A DNA stretch of 64,000 bases from Vandiemenella viatica (GCA_031002005.1 CM061921.1:130246036-130310035), one strand, 5' to 3'; positions 23,978 through 35,526 are shown, counted from the first letter of the stretch. Notes: a model not told the origin generated them from the letters alone. Program-made: numbers and translations.

Positions 23978-24835
23978 TGGAGACTGAAATCCAACCTAAC
24001 AAAGGAAGAGTTTTGCTCCTTCCACCTCTCAAACCAGCTTGCCTACATCAGAATAAGATCAAACATCAGACTCCTTGGAAGAATAGAAAACAAAGACCAC
24101 CATAAATATCTGGGAGTTACCTTGCATAGAGCCCTCACTTTTCATCTGCATTTATCTAACACTGCAGAGAAAGTGAAGATGTGTGAATCTTGCAAAGAAA
24201 CTGTTTGGTACATTATGGGGTGCAGGTGCACAAGTTCTTCTAGGAGCAGTCCTTGCCCTGGCATTGTCTGCAGCAGAATACTGTTGCTCTACCTTGCTTG
24301 GTATGGCTTGAACTGTCAAAGTTGACACCGGACTCAATGCCACTATTATAGCAGTTAGTAGTGTCATTAGGTCTACCCCAATATTCCAGCTGCCTGTACT
24401 TTCCAAAGTTCCTCCACCACATTTGTGGAGAAAATGGATGTTGCTAAGAGAGTTGGAAAGAGTGGAGGAAAACAACATGATACCCCTCCATTGCGATCTT
24501 CTTCACATCCATTGTTCATTGTTAATATCTAGGAGCTCCACCTACGTGGAAGCAGCCAAGCTGAGAAATAACATGCAGAGTGGAGAAAGGAGTGGGAAGT
24601 CAACCATTGTGGGATTATAAAAGCGCTAATGACCTGTGTTGCAGATTTTGATCACCCTAGGCAACATTGGTCCATTTTAACAGGTTTCTCAAAAGACATG
24701 GAGTGTGCAATGCAACAGCATATAAGTGGGGGATCCATGAAGATGTGCTGTGTTACTGTGGAAATATCCAAACCACTGACCACATTGTGATGAACTGTCC
24801 AGCCAGAAGACCTTTTCACACTGCATGAAGCTGGA
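23978..24835 (+). pseudogene. Jockey-like LINE reverse transcriptase C-terminal remnant
   Basis: Broken frames read in order: LTKEEFCSFHLSNQLA, HHKYLGVTLHRALTFHLHL, SPCPGIVCSRILLL, VEKMDVAKRVGK, then HEDVLCYCGNIQTTDHIVMN and CPARRPF. This is the post-catalytic part of a jockey/BS-type RT, including the usual KYLGVTLDRxL motif and the terminal CxCGxxxQTxxHI(V)xxCP motif. Several stops and frameshifts are present. It is inserted in the HCF intron in the direction opposite to the gene. Confidence 0.75.
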
Positions 24836-25222
24836 CTGGCAGTTATTAAGAAGGTTTGAATCCTATGTTGTATTTTATTACATTGTCATTTTGTATATTT
24901 GGCATGCAATACTGATAATAATGGAACTTTAAAAAATGCTGCACTTATCATGTTAACTGCATTTCCATTTGCGAAAATTCATGTAAGATACTATGGATAT
25001 GATATGATTTGATCTTTCAATTCAGAAAAATTATTAAATTTCACTCATCAGTAGTTTAGTTTTAATATTGTGATGTTTTAAACATTTTATTCAGTCAACA
25101 AAAGTAAATAACAGTGAAGTATTAGCTTAGCAATCTCTTTCTTCACTACTTCAAATGATGAAAAAATTGTTTTAATACGGAATGTGGAGCCAAAATCCTT
25201 TTTGTATCTGTTGGCATCAAAT

Positions 25223-26906
25223 TGTAAGGTAGTTGGCTTTATTGGCAACTGAGAAAACGAGAAGGAAGAGTGTTTGGTATCGGTTTTAGTAGGTTACCCA
25301 AAGTAATATTTCCCCCAAAATATAACACTAATCAGGTGTAGAGGAGAATGTAAGACTCACATTGGTAGTAGTACGAATTTTCGGAAGGAAGTTATGAGCA
25401 ATCTTTAAGTCCGAACAGGGACGCTGTGTGGCAGTGATGACGCAACAGCCGGCAGGTTAATAGAAGTATGAAAGAATGGTAATAAATGAATTAAGATACC
25501 AGGCTGAAAGTATCAAATCTTTGTTTAGAAGTACAAAACATGGGTTCCAACTGAATTTAGAGTTAATATGACTAATTTTAAGGTACTTTTTCAATAAAGG
25601 AAAAAATAGTAAGTCGAGAATAAAATAAGTAGTCAAAAGAAAATTATGTCAGATTAAAGGTCTTCCTGTGAAAAGATAATGACAGCAGTTTGAGATCGTT
25701 GAGTTGAGTAGAAATATGTTAAAAGTAATTCCAAAGCGAAAGCGGTTAAAGCATCGTAGCTAACCAGGTTGTCGAGAATGGATAGAAATGAAAGTTGACA
25801 AAGGGGAAAGAAAAAAACTAGTAAAACATCTGGGAGGCACCCTATTTTTATGAAAGTACAATTTTTTTAAGTAAGTTTGGCGGAAAGTTTTATCAAAATA
25901 ATGCACTCTCAATATAAGATAGTTAATTTCAAAGTAATTATTCTGCATTCCATGATGGCTGACGAGAAGGGTTGAAAACTTTGAGAGGCGATATCTTTTT
26001 AATGAAAGGGTTTTAGAAGGTAGTGAGATATACCAAATTAATTGTCAAAAGCTGTAGAATTCCGGAAGATTAGAACACTCGCGCTAAAACAAATAGTTTG
26101 GAAACTAGATCTAGAAAATAGGTTTATTTAATTTCGGAAATTAATAACAACAAAAGGAGAGCAGATAGGGAAAATTTTATAAGGATAGAAAATGCTTAGG
26201 ATGAGTAACTCTACGTAATCACAAAGTTTCAGGAAAATCGGAAAAACTTGGGGGAAAGCCTTTGTGAGCGGAGCTGGGAGAGACACTAGATGAGTGGGAA
26301 TTTCCATCGGGCTTGGGTGAGCCTATATAAGGGACCTGAGGCGTTACCTCCGCCGCATTAGTTTCGAACTGGTTAGAGGGTGAAGGTGTGAAGTGTGGGC
26401 GAGCGTTATGGCAGTGTCGCATGGTGTGGGTGTCGCGTTAGAACAATCATGAATAAACGGACTTGGAATATTTGTAGACGGCAACTATAATTTTTGAAAT
26501 AGATCATTAATTTAACAAACTTCTTTTCCATAATTTAAATTTGACAATTTGTATGATTTTGTTTGAGGTTTCAAGTGGAGTGAACTTTTTATTGTGTCTT
26601 AATGGAGTGTATGTAATTATCGTGGCATTAATCTGCAATTTTCGGAAACGAAGTCTTTCTGGTAACAATTTCTGTTGTCAGAGTGAATATGTCTTTAAAC
26701 GTTGAACAATAAAATATTGGACTTTAAAATCTGTGTTGAGAACAATCTTTAGATCATTGAAAAATCCCATTATTAAAAACATTTGGGTTGGCGGCCGTTC
26801 TAATTAAATTAAATATTGCAGAGAAGAAAGTATAGGAAAGAATTAACTTTGTGAGCATTGGGGGATCTCCACTCCATCCCCAAGAAAGAGTTTTTTTTTT
26901 CCTACA
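25223..26906 (+). repeat. 5' LTR (1684 bp)
   Basis: Contains a TATA box (tatataa, 26324-26330) about 580 bp before its end, and possible poly(A) signals aataaa at 26452-26457 and 26708-26713. It ends tttttttcctaca. The short minus-strand open frames in both LTRs (for example 26219-26422) are chance. Confidence 0.9.
26324..26330 (+). promoter_or_regulatory. TATA box of the LTR promoter
   Basis: gcctatataaggg is a consensus TATA context. The same sequence recurs at 33145-33151 in the 3' LTR. Transcription would start roughly 25-30 bp downstream, in gttacctccgccgc. Confidence 0.65.
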
Positions 26907-26924
26907 TGGCGTACCGAATACTCG
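26907..26924 (+). other. Candidate primer-binding site
   Basis: tggcgtaccgaatactcg starts exactly at the LTR end, as a PBS should, and begins TGG, the complement of a tRNA CCA end. I cannot match it to a specific tRNA. Confidence 0.45.
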
Positions 26925-27927
26925 CGGTCGTGTAACTCCACGCCGAATGCCATGATAGTCTACACTCAGATTTCACTTCGAGAGTCTGCAACCCGACGCC
27001 ACCTGGCAGCAACGAGTTCAACCGATTCAACCGACTAGGTTCTCCAGTGGTGCCCACTGCAAACCTGAAGTTGTCGCCGAGTCTACCAGACGCCGCTGTC
27101 CTCAGCTGATTGACCAGATCGGCACGACCAGATGACATCGTGTTGGAGCCGCTCAGTTTTCTTTTAGATCATAAAAACGATGTTGTAAGAAGGAATGTTT
27201 ACAAAATTTCGAGTACATTTGCTGTTTGTTAGAAGCTTGGAAATCGCATCAGCTGTTCAAGAATTATAACATACATTTTAACTTTGTTTTAAATTCGCTA
27301 AATGACTTACTAATATTCGTGAACTTTCGGAAATTTTTTCTAAAAGATTTTTAGTTTCTTTTTTTTTAATTTATAATTTTTTGGAGGCATTCTACTTGGG
27401 TTCAAAACTTACAACATTGAACAGCTGGGTGATGTTTTAAAGGCAACCTGCTGATTTACTCACTATGGTATACAATTTTCATGGTAACAGGGATATTTTA
27501 TTGTATTAAACATCTTTATTTTTAACTGTGACAGTCACTTTTAATTAAACAATGCCATACTATCCTAGTACTGTTATGTTGGGAGGAAATGAATTTGTTT
27601 TGGTGAAACTATGGTAGTTGTGGATATTTGAAAAACAAATAAGGGCATATTTTTTTTAATTTCAGGTGTTAACGATGTGTTTTCAAACCACTGCCGTTAA
27701 CATACTGTTCACAGAAGCACAATCTTAAACCATTTATTGCAGTCTGTGTTCTTGTGATTGTTTTGTTGCTGATTCCACTTCCGGGTTTTTTATTGTTTTA
27801 AGGTATATGTGTTCTAGTGTTACATTTTAACCTGCTATTGGGAATTTTAAACCGTGGGTAACCAGTGCATCTATTTGCTTTCAATTGTTACAAGCTGTCA
27901 CTGCACTGTTTTTACTAGATTCTCACT
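26925..27927 (+). other. Leader region of the LTR element
   Basis: About 1 kb of untranslated sequence between the PBS and the first ORF. It is GC-richer near the LTR and AT-rich later. No gene was seen. Confidence 0.5.
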
Positions 27928-28245
27928 ATGTCTGACATGGAATCCGTACACAAAACTGCTATAGACTCTGGACCACTAACGTTGGAAGCCATAACAGCAC
28001 TCTTCAGAACTTTTTATGACCCTATTTTTAGAGAATTAGAAGAAATGAAACAACAGCAAAGGCAAATCGCTGAAGAAACAAAAATAAACCTTAGTTCTCA
28101 AATACAACAATTCAGAGAGGATTGTCATGTCAATTTGGACAAGAAATTCAAAAAATTGTCCTCAGATATTCAGAACACTTTTAACCCATATGTCGAGGTA
28201 ATTGATACTTCTGGGATGGTAATGGATGAATTACTCCCCCAGTAA
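27928..28245 (+). CDS. ORF1 of the LTR element: small coiled-coil-like protein of unknown function
   Basis: 105 codons from ATG (context cactATGtct). The middle (residues 35-85) is rich in E, K and Q with heptad-like spacing (LEEMKQQQRQIAEETKI, then QIQQFREDCH and LDKKFKKLSSDIQ), suggesting a coiled coil for self-association, as in some Gag proteins. There is no zinc knuckle. It ends with TAA at 28243-28245, 20 bp inside the next ORF, which is in another frame. The switch occurs around a run of five C (about 28236-28240), so ORF1 and ORF2 may be one protein split by a one-base indel or joined by frameshifting. I do not recognise the family. Confidence 0.6.
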   Translation: MSDMESVHKTAIDSGPLTLEAITALFRTFYDPIFRELEEMKQQQRQIAEETKINLSSQIQQFREDCHVNLDKKFKKLSSDIQNTFNPYVEVIDTSGMVMDELLPQ

Positions 28246-29476
28246 TGTCGTTGAAGTATCAGAGAATTGTACTATGAAAGATAGTGAGCTGACAGATCAA
28301 GAACTGGCCACTTCTATTACCCTCAGTGAGAAAGTTTCTGAATCAAAAATACAGCTTGTGTCAGCTGATAACATTTTGACAGCTGATCAAAATTTTGTTA
28401 TAACCCAGGAAGTAGTTCCTCCACCGATTACTACTTCTCTTGCTAACTTGCAATCTGAAATACCCATTGAGTCTGTTAGTGGCCTACAAAGTACAGTTAC
28501 TCTGTTTATGGCCCCTGATATGAGGAAGAATAATACTTCCAAAGTTTTTGCAGGGAGTAGCAAGCCTACTGTAGCCACAGTGAGGTTAAAGCGTCGCAAA
28601 ACAACACCTGTCATGAAGTTTGCGCACCATATCTATAACCTGATGTTTCCTTTTGAAAAGATCAATGCCTTTTTACCTCACCAAAATACTAGTAAATGTA
28701 CAAATGGTGAGAAACCATTCTTTCAGGTTGAAGGATTGTTGTTCAGCACAATCCTAGAGGATTGCAATGAAATTTTTTCAGATGACTTGATGAAAAAAGT
28801 TATCTTAAAGCATTCACTTGTTTCATTGGGAAGGTGTAATGCAGTAATACAAAGCACAAAACACACAAAGAAAAAGCTATTAAGAATTGTAGAAGAAGGT
28901 GTCAATGCCAAGAAAAAGCCTTTCCCTTTTGTGGTACATGGTACAACACCAAAGCACAGAAAGAAACAAAAGAAGAAAAGGGTTAGAAGCAAAGCAACAA
29001 GAGTGCATGTTAAGAAAAAGCTATTAATTTCTTCACCATTGGGCAAAGGTCAACTGACCTTGTTCTATCAAGGGAGCAATGTACTTAGATTTAAGTGCAG
29101 TTATTTTTCTTTTGGAAAAGGAGATACAACTTACTTCTATTCTACATTTCATAGTAAGTTGCCACCTTGCAAATTTTTTCGAATTCAGCAAGTGTTTTCT
29201 AGTTCTGTTACAATTCAGAAAGCATATTTCAGACTTGTATTGTGTGATGCATGTCTACTGACAAAGGTCAAATCTGCATTGTACGTAGCTAACAGGATTA
29301 AACATCTAGCAGGGGAAGACGGTCTTGATGGTAGCATGAAGGCGATTTCTGCTTTGATGAAGGTAGAAAACATGGAAGTTGAACTGCAGCATCGAAGAGT
29401 AGATGATTTTCTTTCAGAGGAAGTGGAGACAGTAACCGTTGAAATGGTACATGTTTATGAGAATGTTTCTAACTAA
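28226..29476 (+). CDS. ORF2 of the LTR element: basic protein of unknown function
   Basis: 416 codons. Residues 1-115 are acidic, Ser/Thr-rich and probably disordered. Residues about 130-210 look like a compact helical domain (FAHHIYNLMFPFEKINAFL, then QVEGLLFSTILEDC and VILKHSLVSLGRCNAVI). Residues about 212-267 are strongly basic (KHRKKQKKKRVRSK), fitting a nuclear-localisation or nucleic-acid-binding segment. The rest contains LCDACL. No Gag knuckle, protease, RT or integrase motif is seen. The helical part vaguely recalls a BEN domain, which is speculation. After the TAA at 29474-29476 the same frame stays open to a TAG at 29591-29593 with similar acidic composition, so the protein was probably 39 codons longer. 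Confidence 0.6.
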   Translation: MNYSPSNVVEVSENCTMKDSELTDQELATSITLSEKVSESKIQLVSADNILTADQNFVITQEVVPPPITTSLANLQSEIPIESVSGLQSTVTLFMAPDMRKNNTSKVFAGSSKPTVATVRLKRRKTTPVMKFAHHIYNLMFPFEKINAFLPHQNTSKCTNGEKPFFQVEGLLFSTILEDCNEIFSDDLMKKVILKHSLVSLGRCNAVIQSTKHTKKKLLRIVEEGVNAKKKPFPFVVHGTTPKHRKKQKKKRVRSKATRVHVKKKLLISSPLGKGQLTLFYQGSNVLRFKCSYFSFGKGDTTYFYSTFHSKLPPCKFFRIQQVFSSSVTIQKAYFRLVLCDACLLTKVKSALYVANRIKHLAGEDGLDGSMKAISALMKVENMEVELQHRRVDDFLSEEVETVTVEMVHVYENVSN

Positions 29477-30167
29477 GTTATTTCAGAAGAAGGGAAGGTA
29501 GAAAGTGTAAATGCTGCACCAGAAAACGAGGACACTGGAGTGCTAGCAATTGACAGGAATGCCTTAATCAACACTGAAGCATCGCCATTATAGTCTGCAT
29601 TGCCATTAAATATTTTTATGCATCAACAGCAAAGACTGTGATGACATTCTTGCATTACCTGCTGGGTCAGGAATGACAACATTAGGCACAAACAGCAGAC
29701 AGTGCGATGACATATTAAGCATTGACAGCTCAGGCTGCATGCAATAGTAAGGAAATACTAGTAAAGGAAACACTATCTACAACAGCGTTCTGTGGAGATG
29801 AAGCTGAATCCTATGGATTTTGTATGGAGGATTAGATACTTCAAGATGTAACAAGGATACAGAAGTGTTAGTATATTTTTTGTCAATAATGATTGATGCT
29901 GACAACTATTTTTGAAGATTTGTTGTACCCTTGCATACTGTTACAGGTATTGTGGATTATGATTGGAGTTTAATAGATACTGTTTTCATGACAGTACTTT
30001 CTTGAAGTATGAGCTATGTTTTGTGATGTGATGACAGAGATGCACACATTTTTCTGGGGAAACGAATATTTTGTTTGAAGGTGTGACATATGGCTTAGTT
30101 GTTCACTTACTTTTTATACACTATCCATTGGTATCACCCCTAATTGTTCTAGGCTTGTAAACTCGTA

Positions 30168-30168
<1 letters not shown>

Positions 30169-30208
<40 letters not shown>
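30169..30208 (+). repeat. A40 homopolymer inside the LTR element
   Basis: Forty consecutive A between cttgtaaactcgtac and ggaatagggg. It sits about 575 bp after the end of the extended ORF2 frame, like the tail of a retrocopied transcript, though no aataaa signal lies closely upstream. Confidence 0.9.
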
Positions 30209-30210
<2 letters not shown>

Positions 30211-30360
30211 AATAGGGGAAATGCTATGCATTACCTTGTGTATGAGTTTACAGAGCTCCTACATTCAAATGCCCTTGTACTAGTTGACCCTCAAACAAGA
30301 GTAGTCAAAGGCAAATATAATGTAGTGGAACTGAAACCTTTTAAAAAGGTAATCTTATAA
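30211..30360 (+). pseudogene. Short coding remnant after the A40 tract
   Basis: A frame of 50 codons ending in TAA at 30358-30360 reads MHYLVYEFTELLHSNALVLV, then KGKYNVVELKPFKK. The ending loosely resembles the C-terminus of gypsy integrases (often VxxLKPY), which would make it the last trace of a pol gene. The evidence is thin. Confidence 0.3.
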
Positions 30361-32043
30361 TTTAAGAGTTTTCTTTGTAGAATATCAACTAAGGGACCTC
30401 ATTCGTTCCATTGTATTTGGATTTTACTTCTTAATCTTTACCAGCAATTTTATTTGCCATTATATTAAGTAATTGTTTGTGATATGTAACCATTCACTTA
30501 TCTTTGATGTGTATTCCGCATTTGCAAGATTATGTATTAATGCAGTGGTATTGTTGTGAATGTGTTACAGACTTTTAACCACTTCACGGAAGTGGATGGT
30601 CCTATTAAGGGTCACATGCTGAGTACTCGCATCTGAGTGGGTACTCCCTCATGGACGTGCACCTGGCACGCGTAGATGGCAACTACGAGGTTCCTAGCTG
30701 ATACTGCCATTTCTTCAACTAATCTGGTGGCAGTATCTTCTTCCCTTCCTGTCCTATCGGCTACTCTCAGCAAACCCTTCCTATTTCGGCGACTTCACTG
30801 TCAGACTACTCGTCAGAAGCCTGCCATTTCAATGTTTCTATAAGTATAAAGTTTTTTTTTAAATTTTCCTTCTTCTTGCAACGTAAATTACTTTTGTAAC
30901 AACAAATAAATTTAAATGACTTACGTATGAGAGGGGTCGATGACCTACTCCATTGAGACAGGATAACAAATATTTTAGAAATTAGTATTTCTTGTGTCCC
31001 TATTGGTATCATTATGAGACTTTCAAGTAGTTAGGCTAAGTGAGACATTGAAAGATATGTTAATATCTCTTTCTTAACCTCAAGCTGAAATTTACTAATA
31101 TTCATGCAGCAACTACACAAAATTTAAAGTAATCTCATTTTGACTATATATAAAAAAAAGGGGGGGGGCAGAGAGCCTCAAATATTTGGTAATTTCATAC
31201 TATGATATTTCTGGTACAACTTTATAAAACTTATTTTTACTGAAGTGATGACTATTTTCAGAGAGAGTCAAAATGTTTGGACTCCCCTCGTGTTGTGTGT
31301 CGACTTTACAGGACTCTGAAATTACACAAATGGGTCCTTTTCAGTACTTTGAAATTTCATCAATTAAGCAATTTTATGCAATCTTAGAATTTTTTAAGTT
31401 TTAGATTTTAAATCACTGTGTACAATATGACACATCTGATTTTGTAACATATATTACACTTTTATGTAATAGAATTAAGTATTTTTATTATTGTACAAAT
31501 GTGTACAGATTTCTCAGAGACACTGTTTATGCGTTATTTTAACGTTTTATGACAAATGTGTACAGAATTTTCAGAGACATTTTTTTTGTATGGGTTATTT
31601 TAACACTGTGTTACAAAGAGTGGTAGAAATCATTTACACGAATTATTTTTAAACATACTGTTGTATACATATTTACGTGTGAAAGAATTTTCAGAATCAA
31701 AGGATCTAGTTGGGAACAATATGTAGATCGCATCTACATGAAAATCCTTGTTTGCTTATGTATAGATTAAGAGTGATTTGATACATTTTTGTGATAACAA
31801 TGGATGTAAAACCTTGTAACCATTCCACTCTGGCAGCAGTAATGAAAGATTTGACCAGACAAAGACATTTTAAGATTTTAATCCAATGTTGTTTGTTAAT
31901 TTTCATCAGATTTTTGCCACGTTTTCTTTGTGAATGAATGATGTATGATTGATGTTACTAAAAGGGGAGAGTAAAGCTTGAATTTTTCCCTAAATTTCTC
32001 TATTGGGCAATTATCCAAATTTAAGGGGAAAATTGAGAGGGGT
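30361..32043 (+). other. Non-coding 3' interior of the LTR element
   Basis: AT-rich except for a GC-richer patch at about 30590-30840 (ttcacggaagtggatggtcc). Ends in the polypurine tract before the 3' LTR. No protein is recognisable. Confidence 0.5.
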
Positions 32044-33719
32044 TGTAAGGTAGTTGGCTTTATTGGCAACTGAGAAAACGAGAAGGAAGAGTGTTTGGTA
32101 TCGGTTTTAGTAGGTTACCCAAAGTAATATTTCCCCCAAAATATAACACTAATCAGGTGTAGAGGAGAATGTAAGACTCACATTGGTAGTAGTACGAATT
32201 TTCGGAAGGAAGTTATGAGCAATCTTTAAGTCCGAACAGGGACGCTGTGTGGCAGTGATGACGCAACAGCCGGCAGGTTAATAGAAGTATGAAAGAATGG
32301 TAATAAATGAATTAAGATACCAGGCTGAAAGTATCAAATCTTTGTTTAGAAGTACAAAACATGGGTTCCAACTGAATTTAGAGTTAATATGACTAATTTT
32401 AAGGTACTTTTTCAATAAAGGAAAAAATAGTAAGTCGAGAATAAAATAAGTAGTCAAAAGAAAATTATGTCAGATTAAAGGTCTTCCTGTGAAAAGATAA
32501 TGACAGCAGTTTGAGATCGTTGAGTTGAGTAGAAATATGTTAAAAGTAATTCCAAAGCGAAAGCGGTTAAAGCATCGTAGCTAACCAGGTTGTCGAGAAT
32601 GGATAGAAATGAAAGTTGACAAAGGGGAAAGAAAAAACTAGTAAAACATCTGGGAGGCACCCTATTTTTATGAAAGTACAATTTTTTTAAGTAAGTTTGG
32701 CGGAAAGTTTTATCAAAATAATGCACTCTCAATATAAGATAGTTAATTTCAAAGTAATTATTCTGCATTCCATGATGGCTGACGAGAAGGGTTGAAAACT
32801 TTGAGAGGCGATATCTTTTTAATGAAAGGGTTTTAGAAGGTAGTGAGATATACCAAATTAATTGTCAAAAGCTGTAGAATTCCGGAAGATTAGAACACTC
32901 GCGCTAAAACAAATAGTTTGGAAACTAGATCTAGAAAATAGGTTTATTTAATTTCGGAAATTAATAACAACAAAAGGAGAGCAGATAGGGAAAATTTTAT
33001 AAGGATAGAAAATGCTTAGGATGAGTAACTCTACGTAATCACAAAGTTTCAGGAAAATCGGAAAAACTTGGGGGGAAAGCCTTTGTGAGCGGAGCGGGGA
33101 GAGACACTAGATGAGTGGGAATTTCCATCGGGCTTGGGTGAGCCTATATAAGGGACCTGAGGCGTTACCTCCGCCGCATTAGTTTCGAACTGGTTAGAGG
33201 GTGAAGGTGTGAAGTGTGGGCGAGCGTTATGGCAGTGTCGCATGGTGTGGGTGTCGCGTTAGAACAATCATGAATAAACGGACTTGGAATATTTGTAGAC
33301 GGCAACTATAATTTTTGAAATAGATCATTAATTTAACAAACTTCTTTTCCATAATTTAAATTTGACAATTTGTATGATTTTGTTTGAGGTTTCAAGTGGA
33401 GTGAACTTTTTATTGTGTTTAATGGAGTGTATGTAATTATCGTGGCATTAATCTGCAATTTTCGGAAACGAAGTCTTTCTGGTAACAATTTCTGTTGTCA
33501 GAGTGAATATGTCTTTAAACGTTGAACAATAAAATATTGGACTTTAAAATCTGTGTTGAGAACAATCTTTAGATCATTGAAAAATCCCATTATTAAAAAC
33601 ATTTGGGTTGGCGGCCGTTCTAACTAAATTAAATATTGCAGAGAAGAAAGTATAGGAAATAATTGACTTTGTGAACATGGGGGATTCCATTCCCCCAATA
33701 AAGAGTTTTTTTTCCTACA
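32044..33719 (+). repeat. 3' LTR (1676 bp)
   Basis: Near-identical to 25223-26906 for about 1.6 kb, with only a handful of single-base differences. The last ~60 bp differ at many positions (gtgaacatgggggattccat against gtgagcattgggggatctcc). Confidence 0.9.
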
Positions 33720-34324
33720 AAATCTATTAAAAATATATATATTATGATCTTAAATATAATTTTGCAACAACCCCAATGGTTGTTTGTTAGTTTGAAAACA
33801 CCCTTTTCAATCTGGACTCTTAGCTTTTAATTGAAATCTGGATAAAATATCGATGGTTTCGTAGATAGATATCTTCCTTAACAAAGAATTTATTCTCAAA
33901 TGTAAAGGAAATTACTGAAATAAGATAACACATTTGCTTAGTAATATTGTATTTTAAATAAATGTATGAGTAGGCCACCACTTTCTACAATGGTGATGAA
34001 GGCACATTGCATTGAAACACACAAATATTGAATTTTTGTCAAGGTCCTCAGTCAGTGAGGAAATTTTTTATGTGGTCATGATAATATGAACAACAATGCT
34101 AAATATTTTAGTATTGGGCACCTTGGGTATCTGAAATTAGATACCAGAGCTTCAGCACTCACCTGATGGAAGTTGTCATATCATCATGTCTTAGACAACG
34201 TGTTCCATATTTCCTTTACTCCCACCAAGCCTAAAGTGTAATATCATCTCTCTCTTATTTTCATGCCACGTATACAGATTAATCTAAACAAAAATTAAGT
34301 CTGTAAACATTCTAACAGAACAAT

Positions 34325-35471
34325 GACAACTTCCAAAAATCTTTTCTGGAGAAATGATGCTGTTAACAGAAGACAACACATAGTTATTAATTATTGATGT
34401 TTTGCAGTATATTTACATATATGCAGTAAGAGCACCTGATTACATTCAACAAGTTTAGTAAAATAAAAGTTACGTCACTGATGTGAAAAATTATTACATT
34501 TTTAAACTGTTCAAATTTTATTAACTGGGATATTATAGTTGCCAGAAACTTCTCAGCTTGTAGAAGGTGATAAAATGGCAAAGGCAAAGGAATAATACCT
34601 TACAGAAGCATTTACTTTTATTAATTTTTGTAAAACGTGGAATTTGGACACACATACCATCAAGGCCATACAAACCAGAAATTTTGCCCGAGACCTTTTG
34701 GATACCATGCCAAAATGATACTATTAATACAAAATGCTCAGAAAGCATTTCAAACATTTATCAAACTGAATAAAAAAATCTGGAGTATCTAGCATGTTTC
34801 AGTGTTAAAAATTTTGTTCAAATCAAAGTTCTTTGTATTTGAAGTTAGCATGAGAACATATAATGTTGTTTGAAGTACAAGGGTTGGAATTTTAATAGTG
34901 GTAACACTGCTGTAGAGGCCCCGTTTGGTTGTGGTGTTAATGGCAGCCTATGCACGGTACTGTAATTTCCTAGCTGCTAAATTCTGACCAGTGGTGCAGG
35001 ATGATACGTAATGATGTAGGAAGGCCATTACTTATTCTCAGAAGGGATTACGGTGTGCATGGTACACACTACTGTGACCCACCCTTGTGGTGATCAGATG
35101 TGGCTGAGCAGGACACTGACAATGAGTATGACATCTAACATCAGGTAACTATAACATCTGAATACTCCACAAATCTGGATATTGCATGATGTGAATAGCT
35201 AGCCGAATGGAGACCTACAATGAGGGCACTTTCAGACTCTGTCAGATACTGATAAGACTTCATCAAATGAGTACACAGTTATTAATTATTGACAACTTTC
35301 AAAAATCTTTTCTGGAGAAATGATGCTGTTAACAGAAGACAACACATAGTTGGAATTATAATAGTGGCAACACTGCTGTAGAGGCCCCATTTGGTTGTGG
35401 TGTTAATGGCAGCCTATGCACGGTACTGTAATTTCCTAGCTGCTAAATTCTGACCAGTGGTGCAGGATGAC
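34325..35471 (+). repeat. Two interleaved direct-repeat pairs (A1, B1, A2-B2)
   Basis: Segment A (cttttctggagaaatgatgc and flanks) occurs at 34325-34386 and 35291-35350. Segment B (ttggaatt, then tagaggccc, then tgcacggtactgtaatttcc) occurs at 34884-35005 and 35350-35471. In the second occurrence A and B are directly joined, while in the first they are 500 bp apart. B begins like mariner-type element ends (ttggaattttaatagtgg). No transposase is seen. Confidence 0.75.
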
Positions 35472-35526
35472 ACAACACTAATGCACTCAGGTGGCCATTA
35501 ATCATTTACCTACCTGTCAAGCAAAT

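Larger units (their letters stand above)
25223..33719 (+). mobile_element. Polymerase-less LTR retrotransposon (LARD-like), 8.5 kb
   Basis: Two long direct repeats (25223-26906 and 32044-33719) begin TGTAAGG, end CCTACA, and are nearly identical over most of their length. A perfect 4-bp target duplication, aaat, flanks the element (25219-25222 and 33720-33723), typical of Ty3/gypsy-class integration. A polypurine tract (aaaattgagagggg) precedes the 3' LTR, and tggcg directly follows the 5' LTR as a candidate primer-binding site. The 5.1-kb interior encodes no reverse transcriptase, integrase or protease that I can find. It encodes only an unrecognised basic protein (27928-29593) and a short fragment after an A40 run. 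It must be mobilised in trans. It lies in the 18.8-kb HCF intron, antisense to the gene. Confidence 0.9.

Noticed and set aside
30590..30840. GC-richer patch in the LTR element interior as a separate gene or SINE
   Set aside because: No open frame, no A/B box and no second copy in the window.
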